This document shows positions 1 through 6,683 of a DNA stretch of 33,571 nt, one piece after another. Origin of the DNA: Eubacteriaceae bacterium. Its GTDB lineage: Bacteria > Bacillota > Clostridia > Eubacteriales > Eubacteriaceae. Each line of letters opens with the position of its first letter. The stretch's first letter is position 1. Below the pieces are notes generated by a model. It was not told the origin of the DNA, did not search any database, and was given only the letters and a program-made list of their open reading frames with translations. Both the position numbers and the translations under genes were made by a program. The stretch is taken from NCBI GenBank assembly GCA_030156895.1, contig JASGLP010000031.1, forward strand, positions 1 to 33,571. Direction: 5' to 3'.

Positions 1-93
1 TTTTACTAAAATGCAAAACGAAAAAGTACGAATAGCAGGTTAAAATGTCAGCATTAAATTTCTCATTTTAATTTGTACTAAATCTTGACATAG

Positions 94-219
94 GACCAAC
101 ATGATCCCAATGGTGAATTTGAAACTTCCGAAGACAAGCTTTATGCCTTTGGTGCCGCTGTGAAGAACACATTTGATTCTTTCGCTAAGGTAATTGTTGA
201 ATTAGAAAATTCTAATTAG
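94..219 (+). pseudogene. 3' remnant of an unidentified small protein gene
   Basis: An open frame of 41 codons ends at a TAG at 217-219 and is followed at once by a good terminator, as a real gene end would be. It has no in-frame start codon, and an in-frame TAG at 91-93 closes it upstream. The C-terminus (…KLYAFGAAVKNTFDSF…) is acidic and amphipathic. It faintly recalls the ends of the small DUF1659-type proteins of Firmicutes, but I cannot assign it. I read it as a gene whose 5' part was lost or displaced, possibly by a rearrangement near base 90. Confidence 0.35.
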
Positions 220-224
220 GCATG

Positions 225-258
225 AGCCGGTAGTTCGCGCTACCGGCTTTGCTTTTGA
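225..258 (+). terminator. Rho-independent terminator
   Basis: A 9-bp perfect stem AGCCGGTAG / CTACCGGCT (225-233 and 240-248) with loop TTCGCG is followed by a T-rich tract. It sits 5 bp after the stop of the upstream remnant. Confidence 0.85.
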
Positions 259-319
259 TTTTGTTTTGTGCTAAATACTTATTAATTTTCATTACTCAAT
301 AAATTTAGCAAGACAATAA

Positions 320-514
320 TTAGAGTAGTACTTCGTATTCCTCAATTGTTCTCTTAACGACAATGTTTCTTCTTACGCCGCCTAAAACATCTCCAATTGT
401 TTCTCCATTTAGTTCTTCTTCTGAAAGTTCTTCTTTGAGAATTTTTCTTACTTTTTCTGTGATGTTATTAATTTTTTTCGTGCTAACTTGCACATCAGCT
501 CCAAAATAACCCAT
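320..514 (-). CDS. Small hypothetical protein divergent from the XRE repressor
   Basis: This 64-residue protein is not recognised. It is rich in Glu, Lys, Ile and Val, and looks helical in the middle (residues ~15-35), with no membrane segment, cysteine pairs or obvious helix-turn-helix. It is likely a real gene because the ATG is preceded by a strong AGGAGGTGA site and an apparent promoter (TTGACA at 600-595, with TTATGT 18 bp on). It is transcribed away from the XRE repressor, and its -10 region overlaps a putative operator, so it is probably under that repressor's control. The position resembles that of cro or an early gene in a phage or integrative-element switch. That role is inferred from position only. 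Confidence 0.6.
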   Translation of the reverse strand: MGYFGADVQVSTKKINNITEKVRKILKEELSEEELNGETIGDVLGGVRRNIVVKRTIEEYEVLL

Positions 515-567
515 TTCCTCTTCACCTCCTTTCTTCCCCTGCCTTTCGGCTGGTAGTGTTTCCTTTG

Positions 568-633
568 GTTACATAAGCGTTACCATAATTTACTTGTCAA
601 CTGTTTTTTTATTTTTTTGTTGACTTAGGTAAC
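568..633. promoter_or_regulatory. Operator-like repeat set between divergent promoters
   Basis: Three related decamers lie between the divergent genes: GTTACATAAG (568-577, plus), GTTACCATAA (579-588, plus) and GTTACCTAAG (633-624, minus). The first and third differ at one base and face each other. One covers the leftward -10, one the leftward spacer, and one the -35/spacer of the rightward promoter. This is the expected arrangement for binding sites of the adjacent XRE repressor. Repressor binding is inferred. Confidence 0.55.
571..600 (-). promoter_or_regulatory. Putative promoter of the small divergent gene
   Basis: On the minus strand, TTGACA (600-595) is followed after 18 bp by TTATGT (576-571). 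Two operator-like repeats (568-577 and 579-588) cover the -10 and the spacer. Confidence 0.55.
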
Positions 634-648
634 TTTTGATATTATTAT
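620..648 (+). promoter_or_regulatory. Promoter of the XRE regulator gene
   Basis: TTGACT (620-625), a 17-bp spacer and TATTAT (643-648) lie 25 bp before the chosen start codon. The repeat at 624-633 overlaps the -35, which suggests autoregulation. Confidence 0.75.
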
Positions 649-672
649 ATAAATCAAGAAAGGATGTTGAAT

Positions 673-1158
673 ATGAATTCGAGAATCAAAGAAATTAGAA
701 AAAAGCTTGGTTACTCTCAAGAGATGTTCGGTTCGCTACTTGGTGTCACAAAAGCTGCAATATCAAGAATCGAAACAGGTGAGCGAGGTACCACTGATCA
801 AATGATCCGTGCAATCGTTCGCGAGTTCAATGTTTCCGAAGATTGGTTAAGAAACGGTGGCGATCCGGATAAGATGTTTAACCCAACACCCGATGACCAG
901 ATGGCAGAACTGCGCAGCCAGTTTAACCTGGATGAACTGGATATGAAAATTGTGAATGAGTATATGAAGCTGTCGCCGGAAAACCGCACCGTCTTTAAAA
1001 GCTATTTTGTCAAAGTCTTTGGCGGTGATCTGGCTACAGAAGATGAAGAATTAGAGCTTGAAGTGGATACTTACCGGCTCGAACTCGAAGCCCAGCGTGA
1101 TTTTACAACGTCCGAAGCTTCACAGACTATAAGCGAAAAAGAGGATGAGGTGGGGTAA
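673..1158 (+). CDS. XRE-family (Cro/CI-type) transcriptional repressor
   Basis: The 161-residue protein has an N-terminal helix-turn-helix (about residues 3-58) of the Cro/CI type, with the characteristic YSQEMFGSLLGVTKAAISRIE recognition region. A linker and an acidic C-terminal part (EDEELELEVD) follow, with no protease-like domain. The ATG at 673 is chosen over the one at 664 because AAAGGA lies 9 bp upstream of 673 but would be too close to 664. It is divergent from a small gene and shares a repeat-bearing promoter region with it. It most likely sets the on/off state of the element that also carries hicAB and the recombinase. The family is clear; the target sites are inferred. Confidence 0.88.
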   Translation: MNSRIKEIRKKLGYSQEMFGSLLGVTKAAISRIETGERGTTDQMIRAIVREFNVSEDWLRNGGDPDKMFNPTPDDQMAELRSQFNLDELDMKIVNEYMKLSPENRTVFKSYFVKVFGGDLATEDEELELEVDTYRLELEAQRDFTTSEASQTISEKEDEVG

Positions 1159-1207
1159 GCATTTCATTGATGAAATCAAATACGCAATATATTACTTATT
1201 ATTTTCA

Positions 1208-1236
1208 TTGACACGTAGTATATTATGTATTATAAT
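1208..1236 (+). promoter_or_regulatory. Consensus promoter of hicAB
   Basis: A perfect TTGACA (1208-1213), exactly 17 bp, and a perfect TATAAT (1231-1236) lie 28 bp before the hicA start. Such a strong promoter fits an autorepressed toxin-antitoxin operon. Confidence 0.9.
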
Positions 1237-1264
1237 AAGGGTGTAGTAAGGAACGGAGGTAATC

Positions 1265-1462
1265 ATGAAGAGTTATTCATCAAGAGACGTCATTAAGATT
1301 TTAAAAGCGGATGGCTGGTATGAAGTTGGCTGTGATGGCGATCATCACCAGTTTAAACACCCTACCAAAATTGGGAAAGCAACTGTCACCCATCCTAAAA
1401 AGGATATTCCGCTTAAGACCTTAAAGAGCATCTCCCGGCAAACAGGGGTCGAGTTTAAATAA
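1265..1462 (+). CDS. hicA: HicA-type mRNA interferase toxin
   Basis: This 65-residue protein matches the HicA/YcfA family in length and layout. It has an N-terminal SSRDVIKILKADGW segment, then a GDHHQFKHP core holding the catalytic histidine of the dsRBD-like fold, and a C-terminal KDIPLKTLKSISRQTG helix. HicA cleaves mRNA and arrests growth when not bound by HicB. The usual serine before the histidines (GSHH) is Asp here. It has a clear GGAGG site 5 bp from the ATG. It is the first gene of the pair, with hicB 39 bp downstream, and both lie in the segment between the XRE repressor and the recombinase. This suggests an element-maintenance or defence cargo. Confidence 0.9.
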   Translation: MKSYSSRDVIKILKADGWYEVGCDGDHHQFKHPTKIGKATVTHPKKDIPLKTLKSISRQTGVEFK

Positions 1463-1501
1463 GGCCCCTGCCTTACTCAATTTATTATGGAGGTTTGTAA
1501 A

Positions 1502-1918
1502 ATGAAAAAACGTTATGAATTCATTGCCGTCTTTAATTATGCCGATGACGGTATATCCATTGAGTTTCCCGATCTTCCCGGCTGCCTGCCCTGCGCCGAT
1601 ACCACCGATGAAGCTATTAAAAATGCCAAAGAGGCTATGGGGCTGCACCTCTGGGGAATGGAACAGGACGGCGATGTTATTCCGGAACCAACACCCCTGC
1701 AGGCAATCCAACTTGAAAAAGGTGATATTCCAATTCTGATTGATGTCTTTATGCCAACTATCCGGGATCGGATGAAAACCCGTTACGTTAAAAAGACTCT
1801 GTCGCTGCCAGCCTGGCTTGCCGACCAGGCAGATGCAGAAGGCGTCAATTTTTCCAAGGTCTTCCAAAATGCTTTAATTGAATACCTTGACGCTCAAAAT
1901 CCAGGCAAAACGGCATAA
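1502..1918 (+). CDS. hicB: HicB-type antitoxin
   Basis: The 138-residue protein has the HicB layout. Residues ~5-70 form the partial RNase-H-like domain (F-D-GISIEFPDLPGCLPCADTTDEAI), which binds and blocks HicA. Residues ~95-130 (YVKKTLSLPAWLADQADAEG…) look like a ribbon-helix-helix DNA-binding tail, used to repress the hicAB promoter. An upstream in-frame ATG at 1487 is rejected because the GGAGG at 1489-1493 is ideally placed for 1502. It follows hicA in one operon. A leftward-facing terminator hairpin starts right at its stop codon. Confidence 0.9.
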   Translation: MKKRYEFIAVFNYADDGISIEFPDLPGCLPCADTTDEAIKNAKEAMGLHLWGMEQDGDVIPEPTPLQAIQLEKGDIPILIDVFMPTIRDRMKTRYVKKTLSLPAWLADQADAEGVNFSKVFQNALIEYLDAQNPGKTA

Positions 1919-1949
1919 AAAAACGCCCTCCTGTTGACGCAGGAGAGCG
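1918..1949 (-). terminator. Leftward terminator hairpin after hicB
   Basis: CGCCCTCCTG (1924-1933) pairs with CAGGAGAGCG (1940-1949) apart from one mismatch. The A-run at 1917-1923 becomes the U-tract on the minus strand. It would stop transcripts coming from the recombinase or ssrA side, antisense to hicB. On the plus strand no T-run follows. Confidence 0.55.
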
Positions 1950-1962
1950 ACATTCATTATAC
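1934..1962 (+). promoter_or_regulatory. Possible recombinase promoter
   Basis: TTGACG (1934-1939), 17 bp and TTATAC (1957-1962) form a plausible sigma-A promoter. The -35 lies in the loop of the hairpin at 1924-1949, so the hairpin and the promoter overlap. Confidence 0.45.
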
Positions 1963-2053
1963 CGGGGTAGCAACCCACACGACCCACAGTATGAAAATCT
2001 ACACCCATATTGTATCATGCTACCCGGGTTTTTACAAGATCCGGGCATTTTTT
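1962..2053 (+). promoter_or_regulatory. Recombinase leader with two competing hairpins
   Basis: CCGGGGTAGCA (1962-1972) can pair, with one mismatch, with TGCTACCCGGG (2018-2028). The same CCCGG at 2023-2027 can instead pair with CCGGG at 2041-2045, and six T follow at 2048-2053, which makes a terminator-like hairpin. The two pairings exclude each other. If the promoter at 1934-1962 is the real one, most of the first arm would lie upstream of the transcript start, so an attenuator is only one reading; an operator is the other. Confidence 0.4.
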
Positions 2054-2079
2054 ATGTCCGAAATAGGAGGATTTAAAAA

Positions 2080-3645
2080 ATGCAAACTGCTGTTATCTAT
2101 GCCCGTTACAGTTCCGACAACCAGCGTGAGGAATCAATCGAAGGCCAGGTGGAGAGCTGCACCCAGTACGCCCAAGATAATAACATCCGGATTCTTAATA
2201 CCTATGTCGATAAGGCTAAAACCGGTACCAACGATAATCGGGACGGCTTTCGTCAGATGATTAAGGACAGTGTCCGTAAACATTTTGATACTGTCCTGGT
2301 CTGGAAGCTTGACCGCTTCGGCCGTAACCGTGAAGAGATGGCCATTAACAAATCCAAGCTGCGCAAAAACGGCGTGACTGTAAAGAGCGTTAAGGAAAAT
2401 ATTCCGGATGGTCCCGAAGGGGTTTTAATCGAGTCGCTCATGGAGGGGCTGGCCGAATACTACAGCCTTAATCTGTCCCGGGATATCCGGCGCGGCATGC
2501 ATACCAACGCGACCAAGGCCAAAGCCAACGGCGGTAATGTGGCTTTTGGTTACCGGATCGGTAAAGAAAAAGATTTTGAAGTGGTGGAAGAGCTGCGCAC
2601 AGTGGTGGTAGAAATCTTCACCCTTTTTGACAATGGCTACAGTTTTGCTGAGATTACCGACATCATGAACGGCCGCGGTATAAAAACAAGCCGTGGCAAT
2701 GCCTTTAACCGCAGCACCCTGCGGCCGATGCTCAGTAACGAAAAATATATTGGTGTTTATCAGTGTATGGATATCCGAATCGAAGACGCCATTCCGGCGA
2801 TCATTGAAAAGGATCTGTTTTATCGCGTGCAATCTAAATTGGAGGATGTCAGCGTGAAATATCGAAAAAGAAAAAATAAGGCTAATGAAGACCTGGTTTT
2901 TATTTTAACAGGCAAAGTGTTCTGCAGAGAATGCGGCGGCTCTTACCGTGGCGAGAGCGGCACCAGCAAAAAGAAAAAAACATACTATTACTATGTCTGC
3001 GGCAACAGCAAACAGAAGAAAAAAGGCTGCCAGGCTAAGCGAATCGGTAAAGAAAAACTTGAAAAATTAATCATCGATGCGACCATCAAACATGTTTTAA
3101 CGCCTGACTATATCGAAAGAATTGCCAATAATGTTGTTAAGCTGTATGAAGAACATAACGAGTCCCCATACCTGGCTAAACTGATCTGTGACCGCGCAGC
3201 TGCAGAGCAGAAAATTGAGAACATGTTAAAGGCCATTGAAGAAGGGATCTTTACGCCCTCCACAAAGACGCGCCTGGAAACCCTGGAACGTGAAGTTAAT
3301 AACCTGTCTGTTTTAATTACCCGGGAACAAATAAAAAGACCGCCAATCACTAAGGATGCGGTCTTGTGGTTCTTGAATAATTTTACCCGACTTGATTACT
3401 CCGATTCTGAAAGCCAGCTGCGGCTAATCAATTCTTTAATAAACTCTGTCCTGATTGACGGAAACCAGGTCACGATTGCTTATAATTACACCAATAATGA
3501 CGGAAAACCGGCATTCGCTGAGTGTTCGACTAAATCAGATTTGGTGGAGGTGAGGGGAGTCGAACCCCTGTCCGAAAGTCCATTCACAAAAGCTTCTCCG
3601 AGCGCATTCATTGATTATTTTCTCATTTCCCTCCCCCTCCAATGA
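2080..3645 (+). CDS. Large serine recombinase
   Basis: The 521-residue protein is a large serine recombinase. Residues 1-150 form the resolvase-type catalytic domain, with nucleophile Ser11 in YARYSS and a downstream LDRFGRN arginine motif. About 165-260 is the recombinase DNA-binding domain. About 285-345 is a zinc ribbon (CRECGG … CGN … GC). About 375-430 is a predicted coiled coil. These enzymes integrate and excise elements at att sites without long homology. A strong AGGAGG precedes the ATG. Its last 34 codons read through the 3' end of ssrA in antisense (…LVEVRGVEPLSE…), so its C-terminus would probably change if the element were excised. It appears intact and is the likely integrase of the segment to its left. 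Confidence 0.93.
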   Translation: MQTAVIYARYSSDNQREESIEGQVESCTQYAQDNNIRILNTYVDKAKTGTNDNRDGFRQMIKDSVRKHFDTVLVWKLDRFGRNREEMAINKSKLRKNGVTVKSVKENIPDGPEGVLIESLMEGLAEYYSLNLSRDIRRGMHTNATKAKANGGNVAFGYRIGKEKDFEVVEELRTVVVEIFTLFDNGYSFAEITDIMNGRGIKTSRGNAFNRSTLRPMLSNEKYIGVYQCMDIRIEDAIPAIIEKDLFYRVQSKLEDVSVKYRKRKNKANEDLVFILTGKVFCRECGGSYRGESGTSKKKKTYYYYVCGNSKQKKKGCQAKRIGKEKLEKLIIDATIKHVLTPDYIERIANNVVKLYEEHNESPYLAKLICDRAAAEQKIENMLKAIEEGIFTPSTKTRLETLEREVNNLSVLITREQIKRPPITKDAVLWFLNNFTRLDYSDSESQLRLINSLINSVLIDGNQVTIAYNYTNNDGKPAFAECSTKSDLVEVRGVEPLSESPFTKASPSAFIDYFLISLPLQ

Positions 3646-3937
3646 CAAAGTGAGAAAGAAACCAGCCTCTTAGTCGTTAAGGGTGCGAGACACTACCCAA
3701 AACGGTTCCCTGCTTCAATGAACGTCTGAACCCGAAACCACAGGTTGAACCGGGAGACGTGCGGCAGTTTGTGCCGCGGTTAGCATAGAAAGCTAATAAC
3801 TGCGATTAAGCAGCTAAAGCCATTCCGTAGCTATCGTTTGTTTTTGCGTTTATATTTAGGCGCCATTTTTATCGATGATTGGCAACATCGGCTCGCTACT
3901 CAGGCTTCAAAACCCCCGTCGAAACCAGTACACCCCC
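3542..3937 (-). ncRNA. ssrA: tmRNA (ssrA)
   Basis: Both ends are recognisable on the minus strand. The 5' GGGGGUG pairs over 7 bp with CACCUCC just before the 3' ACCA, with a T-arm of the form GGGGUUCGACUCCCC. The 5' section carries the conserved UUUCGACGGGGG run. The tag reading frame (3847 down to 3806) starts at a GCA resume codon and encodes AKTNDSYGMALAA followed by TAA, ending in the usual ALAA degradation signal. The length is 396 nt and CCA is encoded. tmRNA with SmpB frees stalled ribosomes and tags the unfinished protein. The gene starts 3 nt after the smpB stop, and its 3' 104 bp overlap the recombinase coding sequence on the other strand. No terminator follows its 3' end. Confidence 0.97.
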
Positions 3938-3940
3938 AGA

Positions 3941-4399
3941 TTATATGTCACGACGAATACTTTTTTGCATCCGTCGATTGGCATCTCGTTCAGCGATGGA
4001 ATGACGTTTGTCATAATTTTTCTTGCCCTTTGCCAGGGCTAGTTCCATCTTAACCTTGCCATCCTTGAAATAAAGTTTTAAAGGTACCAGTGCATACCCT
4101 TCCCTTTGTGTCAGACCAATCAATTTTCTGATTTCCCGCTTGTGAAGCAATAATTTTCTGGTCCGAAGTGGATCCTTATTGTAAATATTGCCCTGTTCAT
4201 AAGGATTGATATGCATCTGTAAAATAAACACTTCACCATTTCGGATGTCGGCATAGCTTTCCTTAAGACTGACTTTTCCCTGGCGGATTGATTTGACTTC
4301 AGTACCGGACAGTACCAGGCCAACTTCATAGGTGTCTTCAATGAAAAAATCATGTCTGGCTTTTTTATTTTGAGCGACAATTTTAATATTTTCTGCCAT
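3941..4399 (-). CDS. smpB: SsrA-binding protein SmpB
   Basis: The 152-residue protein is a full-length SmpB. It has the [21 protein letters not shown] core and the [15 protein letters not shown]-binding segment. The basic C-terminal tail ([15 protein letters not shown]…) probes the empty mRNA channel of a stalled ribosome. It binds tmRNA and delivers it with EF-Tu. AAGGAGA precedes the ATG. It lies 51 bp downstream of rnr and directly upstream of ssrA, so protein and RNA partners are adjacent and probably share a transcript. Confidence 0.97.
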   Translation of the reverse strand: MAENIKIVAQNKKARHDFFIEDTYEVGLVLSGTEVKSIRQGKVSLKESYADIRNGEVFILQMHINPYEQGNIYNKDPLRTRKLLLHKREIRKLIGLTQREGYALVPLKLYFKDGKVKMELALAKGKKNYDKRHSIAERDANRRMQKSIRRDI

Positions 4400-4450
4400 G
4401 GGAATCTCCTTATTTCAGGCTGGATATTAATATTACCACAGTTTCCTTAA

Positions 4451-6580
4451 TTAATCAAGGATCTCAAAATCGATTTCGCGATTTAAGACATCTGCCCGCA
4501 TCACCCGGACAGAAACCGGCTCACCAAGGCGATAAATCTTTCGCGTTCGCTCCCCTACATACTGATGCAGGTCGGGATCAAGGACATAGTAATCATCGCT
4601 TAAATCCTGCAGCCGCACCAGACCTTCGATGGTGTTGGCCAGTTCGACAAAGAGACCGAAGGAAGTCACGCCACTGATGCGGCCTTCAAAAATATCCCCC
4701 AGATGCCTGGTCATATGTTCAGTCATTTTTAGCTTGGTGATTTCCCGCTCAATGGTTTCCGCCCGTCGCTCCGTTTCAGAAGAATGCTTTGCCAACTCTT
4801 CTAAATGGTTATGCAGGTAATCTTTCGTTTTGTCACTTATACCACCATTTTTTAAAAACATTGTCAGATAACGATGAACTAATAGATCGGGATAACGTCT
4901 GATTGGTGATGTAAAATGGGTATAAAAAGGCGCCGCCAGCGCATAGTGGCCAAGATTGTGTCCTTGATAAACCGCTTGTTGCATAGTCCTGAGCATTAAA
5001 AGGGTGATGACCCGTTCTTCATCCCTTCCTTCAATTTCCTTTAAGAGATTCTGAAAATCGGTGCCGCTTGGGATCTGGTCACGACCATCCCCCAGTTTAT
5101 AACCAAAACGACCAATAAAAATCCGAAAAGCTTGAAGTTTGTCTTCATGCGGTGTGGGATGATTTCTGAAAACGAAAGGCGCATCCAGCTTTGAGACATG
5201 TTCGGCTACGGTTTCATTGGCTACCAGCATAAATTCTTCGATAATGCGGTGGGAAACCAGCCGTTCCTCCACCTCAACACTGGCTGGAAAGCCGGAGTCA
5301 TCGAGGATAATTTTAGCTTCCGGAAAATCAAAATTGATGGCGCCCCGGGCATAGCGCCGTTTATCTTTGAGAATGTGAAATAATGCTTCCATGCTACGTA
5401 GAGTTGGCCCAAAGGCCTTAATCGCTTCGGTTTCCTCGTTTTCTTCCCCGCTTAGCAAAGCACCGACCTGGTCATAATTCATCCTTGCTTTGGAACAGAT
5501 GACCGATTTAAAAATCTCGTAGTAGACAACCTGTCCTAGGTCATTAATTTCCATTTGACAGGAAAAAGTCAGCCGATCTTCATTTGCTACCAGGCTGCAG
5601 ATGCCGTTTGACAGTTTAAAAGGAAGCATTGGCACGACCCGGTCCACCACATAAACAGAGTTACCCCGCTCTGCGGCCGCATCATCAAGAGCTGTTCTGG
5701 CTTTAACATAGTGGCTGACATCGGCGATATGAACCCCCAGCAGAAAATGCCCATTAGCTAGTCTGGAAATCGAAACAGCGTCATCGAAATCCTTAGCATC
5801 TCTACCGTCGATAGTAAAAATTTCCTCCTGTCGCAAGTCCCGCCGCTTACTTAGTTCGGTATCAGAAATATAATCTGCTATACTTTTGACTTCATCGATC
5901 ACTTCGAAATTAAAGTTCATGGGAATACCGTAACCGCGGATAATTGACAGGATATCAATCCCCCTGTCTTTTTCGTTGCCCAAAATTTCGACGATTTTAC
6001 CTTCCGGATTTTTGTGATGATCCGGCCAGCAGGTAATTTCCACGACAACCTTATCGCCGGTTTGAGCCTGACATTTCTTATCAGAAGGGATATAAACGTC
6101 CTTACAGATGCGGTCATTATCCGGCGTAACAAAGCCAAAGTCGCGACTTTTTTCGTAGCGACCAACAAGCTGCTGATGGCCCCGTTCCAGGATTTCAACC
6201 ACCTGACCCTCATTTTTTTTACCGCCGCGAATCAAGCTAATACGGACTCGATCCTTATCCAATGCCCCATTTAGATGGCTGGCTGAAATATAAACATCTT
6301 CAGAGAACAAAGAATCTTCGGGAATTAAAAATGCAAAGCCTTTCTGATGCCCTTGTAGGGTCCCAATAATTTGCGGTTGTCGGTCTTTTTTGTATTGATT
6401 TCGATCATTGGATTTATTTTTCTTTTTGGAATCTGTTTCATTTAAAATATTGGAAAGCATCTGTCGTTCTTTTTTCTTTCGCAGACCGATAAAAGCCGAT
6501 AATTCATTGAAATCCATTTCCTGAAAAACCGGATCATTCATTAGTCGTCTGACAATCCGTTTGAGTTCTTTTGTTTTCAT
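4451..6580 (-). CDS. rnr: Ribonuclease R
   Basis: The 709-residue protein is a processive 3'-5' exoribonuclease of the RNB family. An N-terminal basic helical region precedes the cold-shock-like domains (about 60-200). The catalytic RNB domain contains the metal-binding DGRDAKDFDDA motif near residues 257-267. A C-terminal S1 domain (GRISGVTSFGLFVEL) binds RNA. In-frame ATGs at 6616 and 6592 are less likely than 6580, which has GGAG 6 bp upstream. RNase R degrades mRNAs released by trans-translation, which fits its place just before smpB and ssrA. It lies 103 bp after mutS, so it may have its own promoter in that gap, but I could not identify one. Confidence 0.96.
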   Translation of the reverse strand: MKTKELKRIVRRLMNDPVFQEMDFNELSAFIGLRKKKERQMLSNILNETDSKKKNKSNDRNQYKKDRQPQIIGTLQGHQKGFAFLIPEDSLFSEDVYISASHLNGALDKDRVRISLIRGGKKNEGQVVEILERGHQQLVGRYEKSRDFGFVTPDNDRICKDVYIPSDKKCQAQTGDKVVVEITCWPDHHKNPEGKIVEILGNEKDRGIDILSIIRGYGIPMNFNFEVIDEVKSIADYISDTELSKRRDLRQEEIFTIDGRDAKDFDDAVSISRLANGHFLLGVHIADVSHYVKARTALDDAAAERGNSVYVVDRVVPMLPFKLSNGICSLVANEDRLTFSCQMEINDLGQVVYYEIFKSVICSKARMNYDQVGALLSGEENEETEAIKAFGPTLRSMEALFHILKDKRRYARGAINFDFPEAKIILDDSGFPASVEVEERLVSHRIIEEFMLVANETVAEHVSKLDAPFVFRNHPTPHEDKLQAFRIFIGRFGYKLGDGRDQIPSGTDFQNLLKEIEGRDEERVITLLMLRTMQQAVYQGHNLGHYALAAPFYTHFTSPIRRYPDLLVHRYLTMFLKNGGISDKTKDYLHNHLEELAKHSSETERRAETIEREITKLKMTEHMTRHLGDIFEGRISGVTSFGLFVELANTIEGLVRLQDLSDDYYVLDPDLHQYVGERTRKIYRLGEPVSVRVMRADVLNREIDFEILD

Positions 6581-6683
6581 ATTATTCTCCATTTCACCGC
6601 CAATGTTACGGCACAATTTTCTTGAAAATGGTGTGTGTTTAAGTAGCTACAACACTTTAAAGGCACACTATATAATTACCTAT

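Noticed and set aside
1421-1867. 148-codon open frame antisense to hicB
   Set aside because: It is the opposite strand of hicA/hicB, has no ribosome site, and shows no recognisable protein motifs.
3940-3945. TATAAT as the -10 of ssrA
   Set aside because: It ends 2 nt before the mature tmRNA start, has no -35 at 16-18 bp, and overlaps the smpB stop codon.
6581-6683. Terminator or promoter in the mutS-rnr gap
   Set aside because: Only a distant GTGTG/CACAC pairing and no good -35/-10 pair are visible, so I could not support either.
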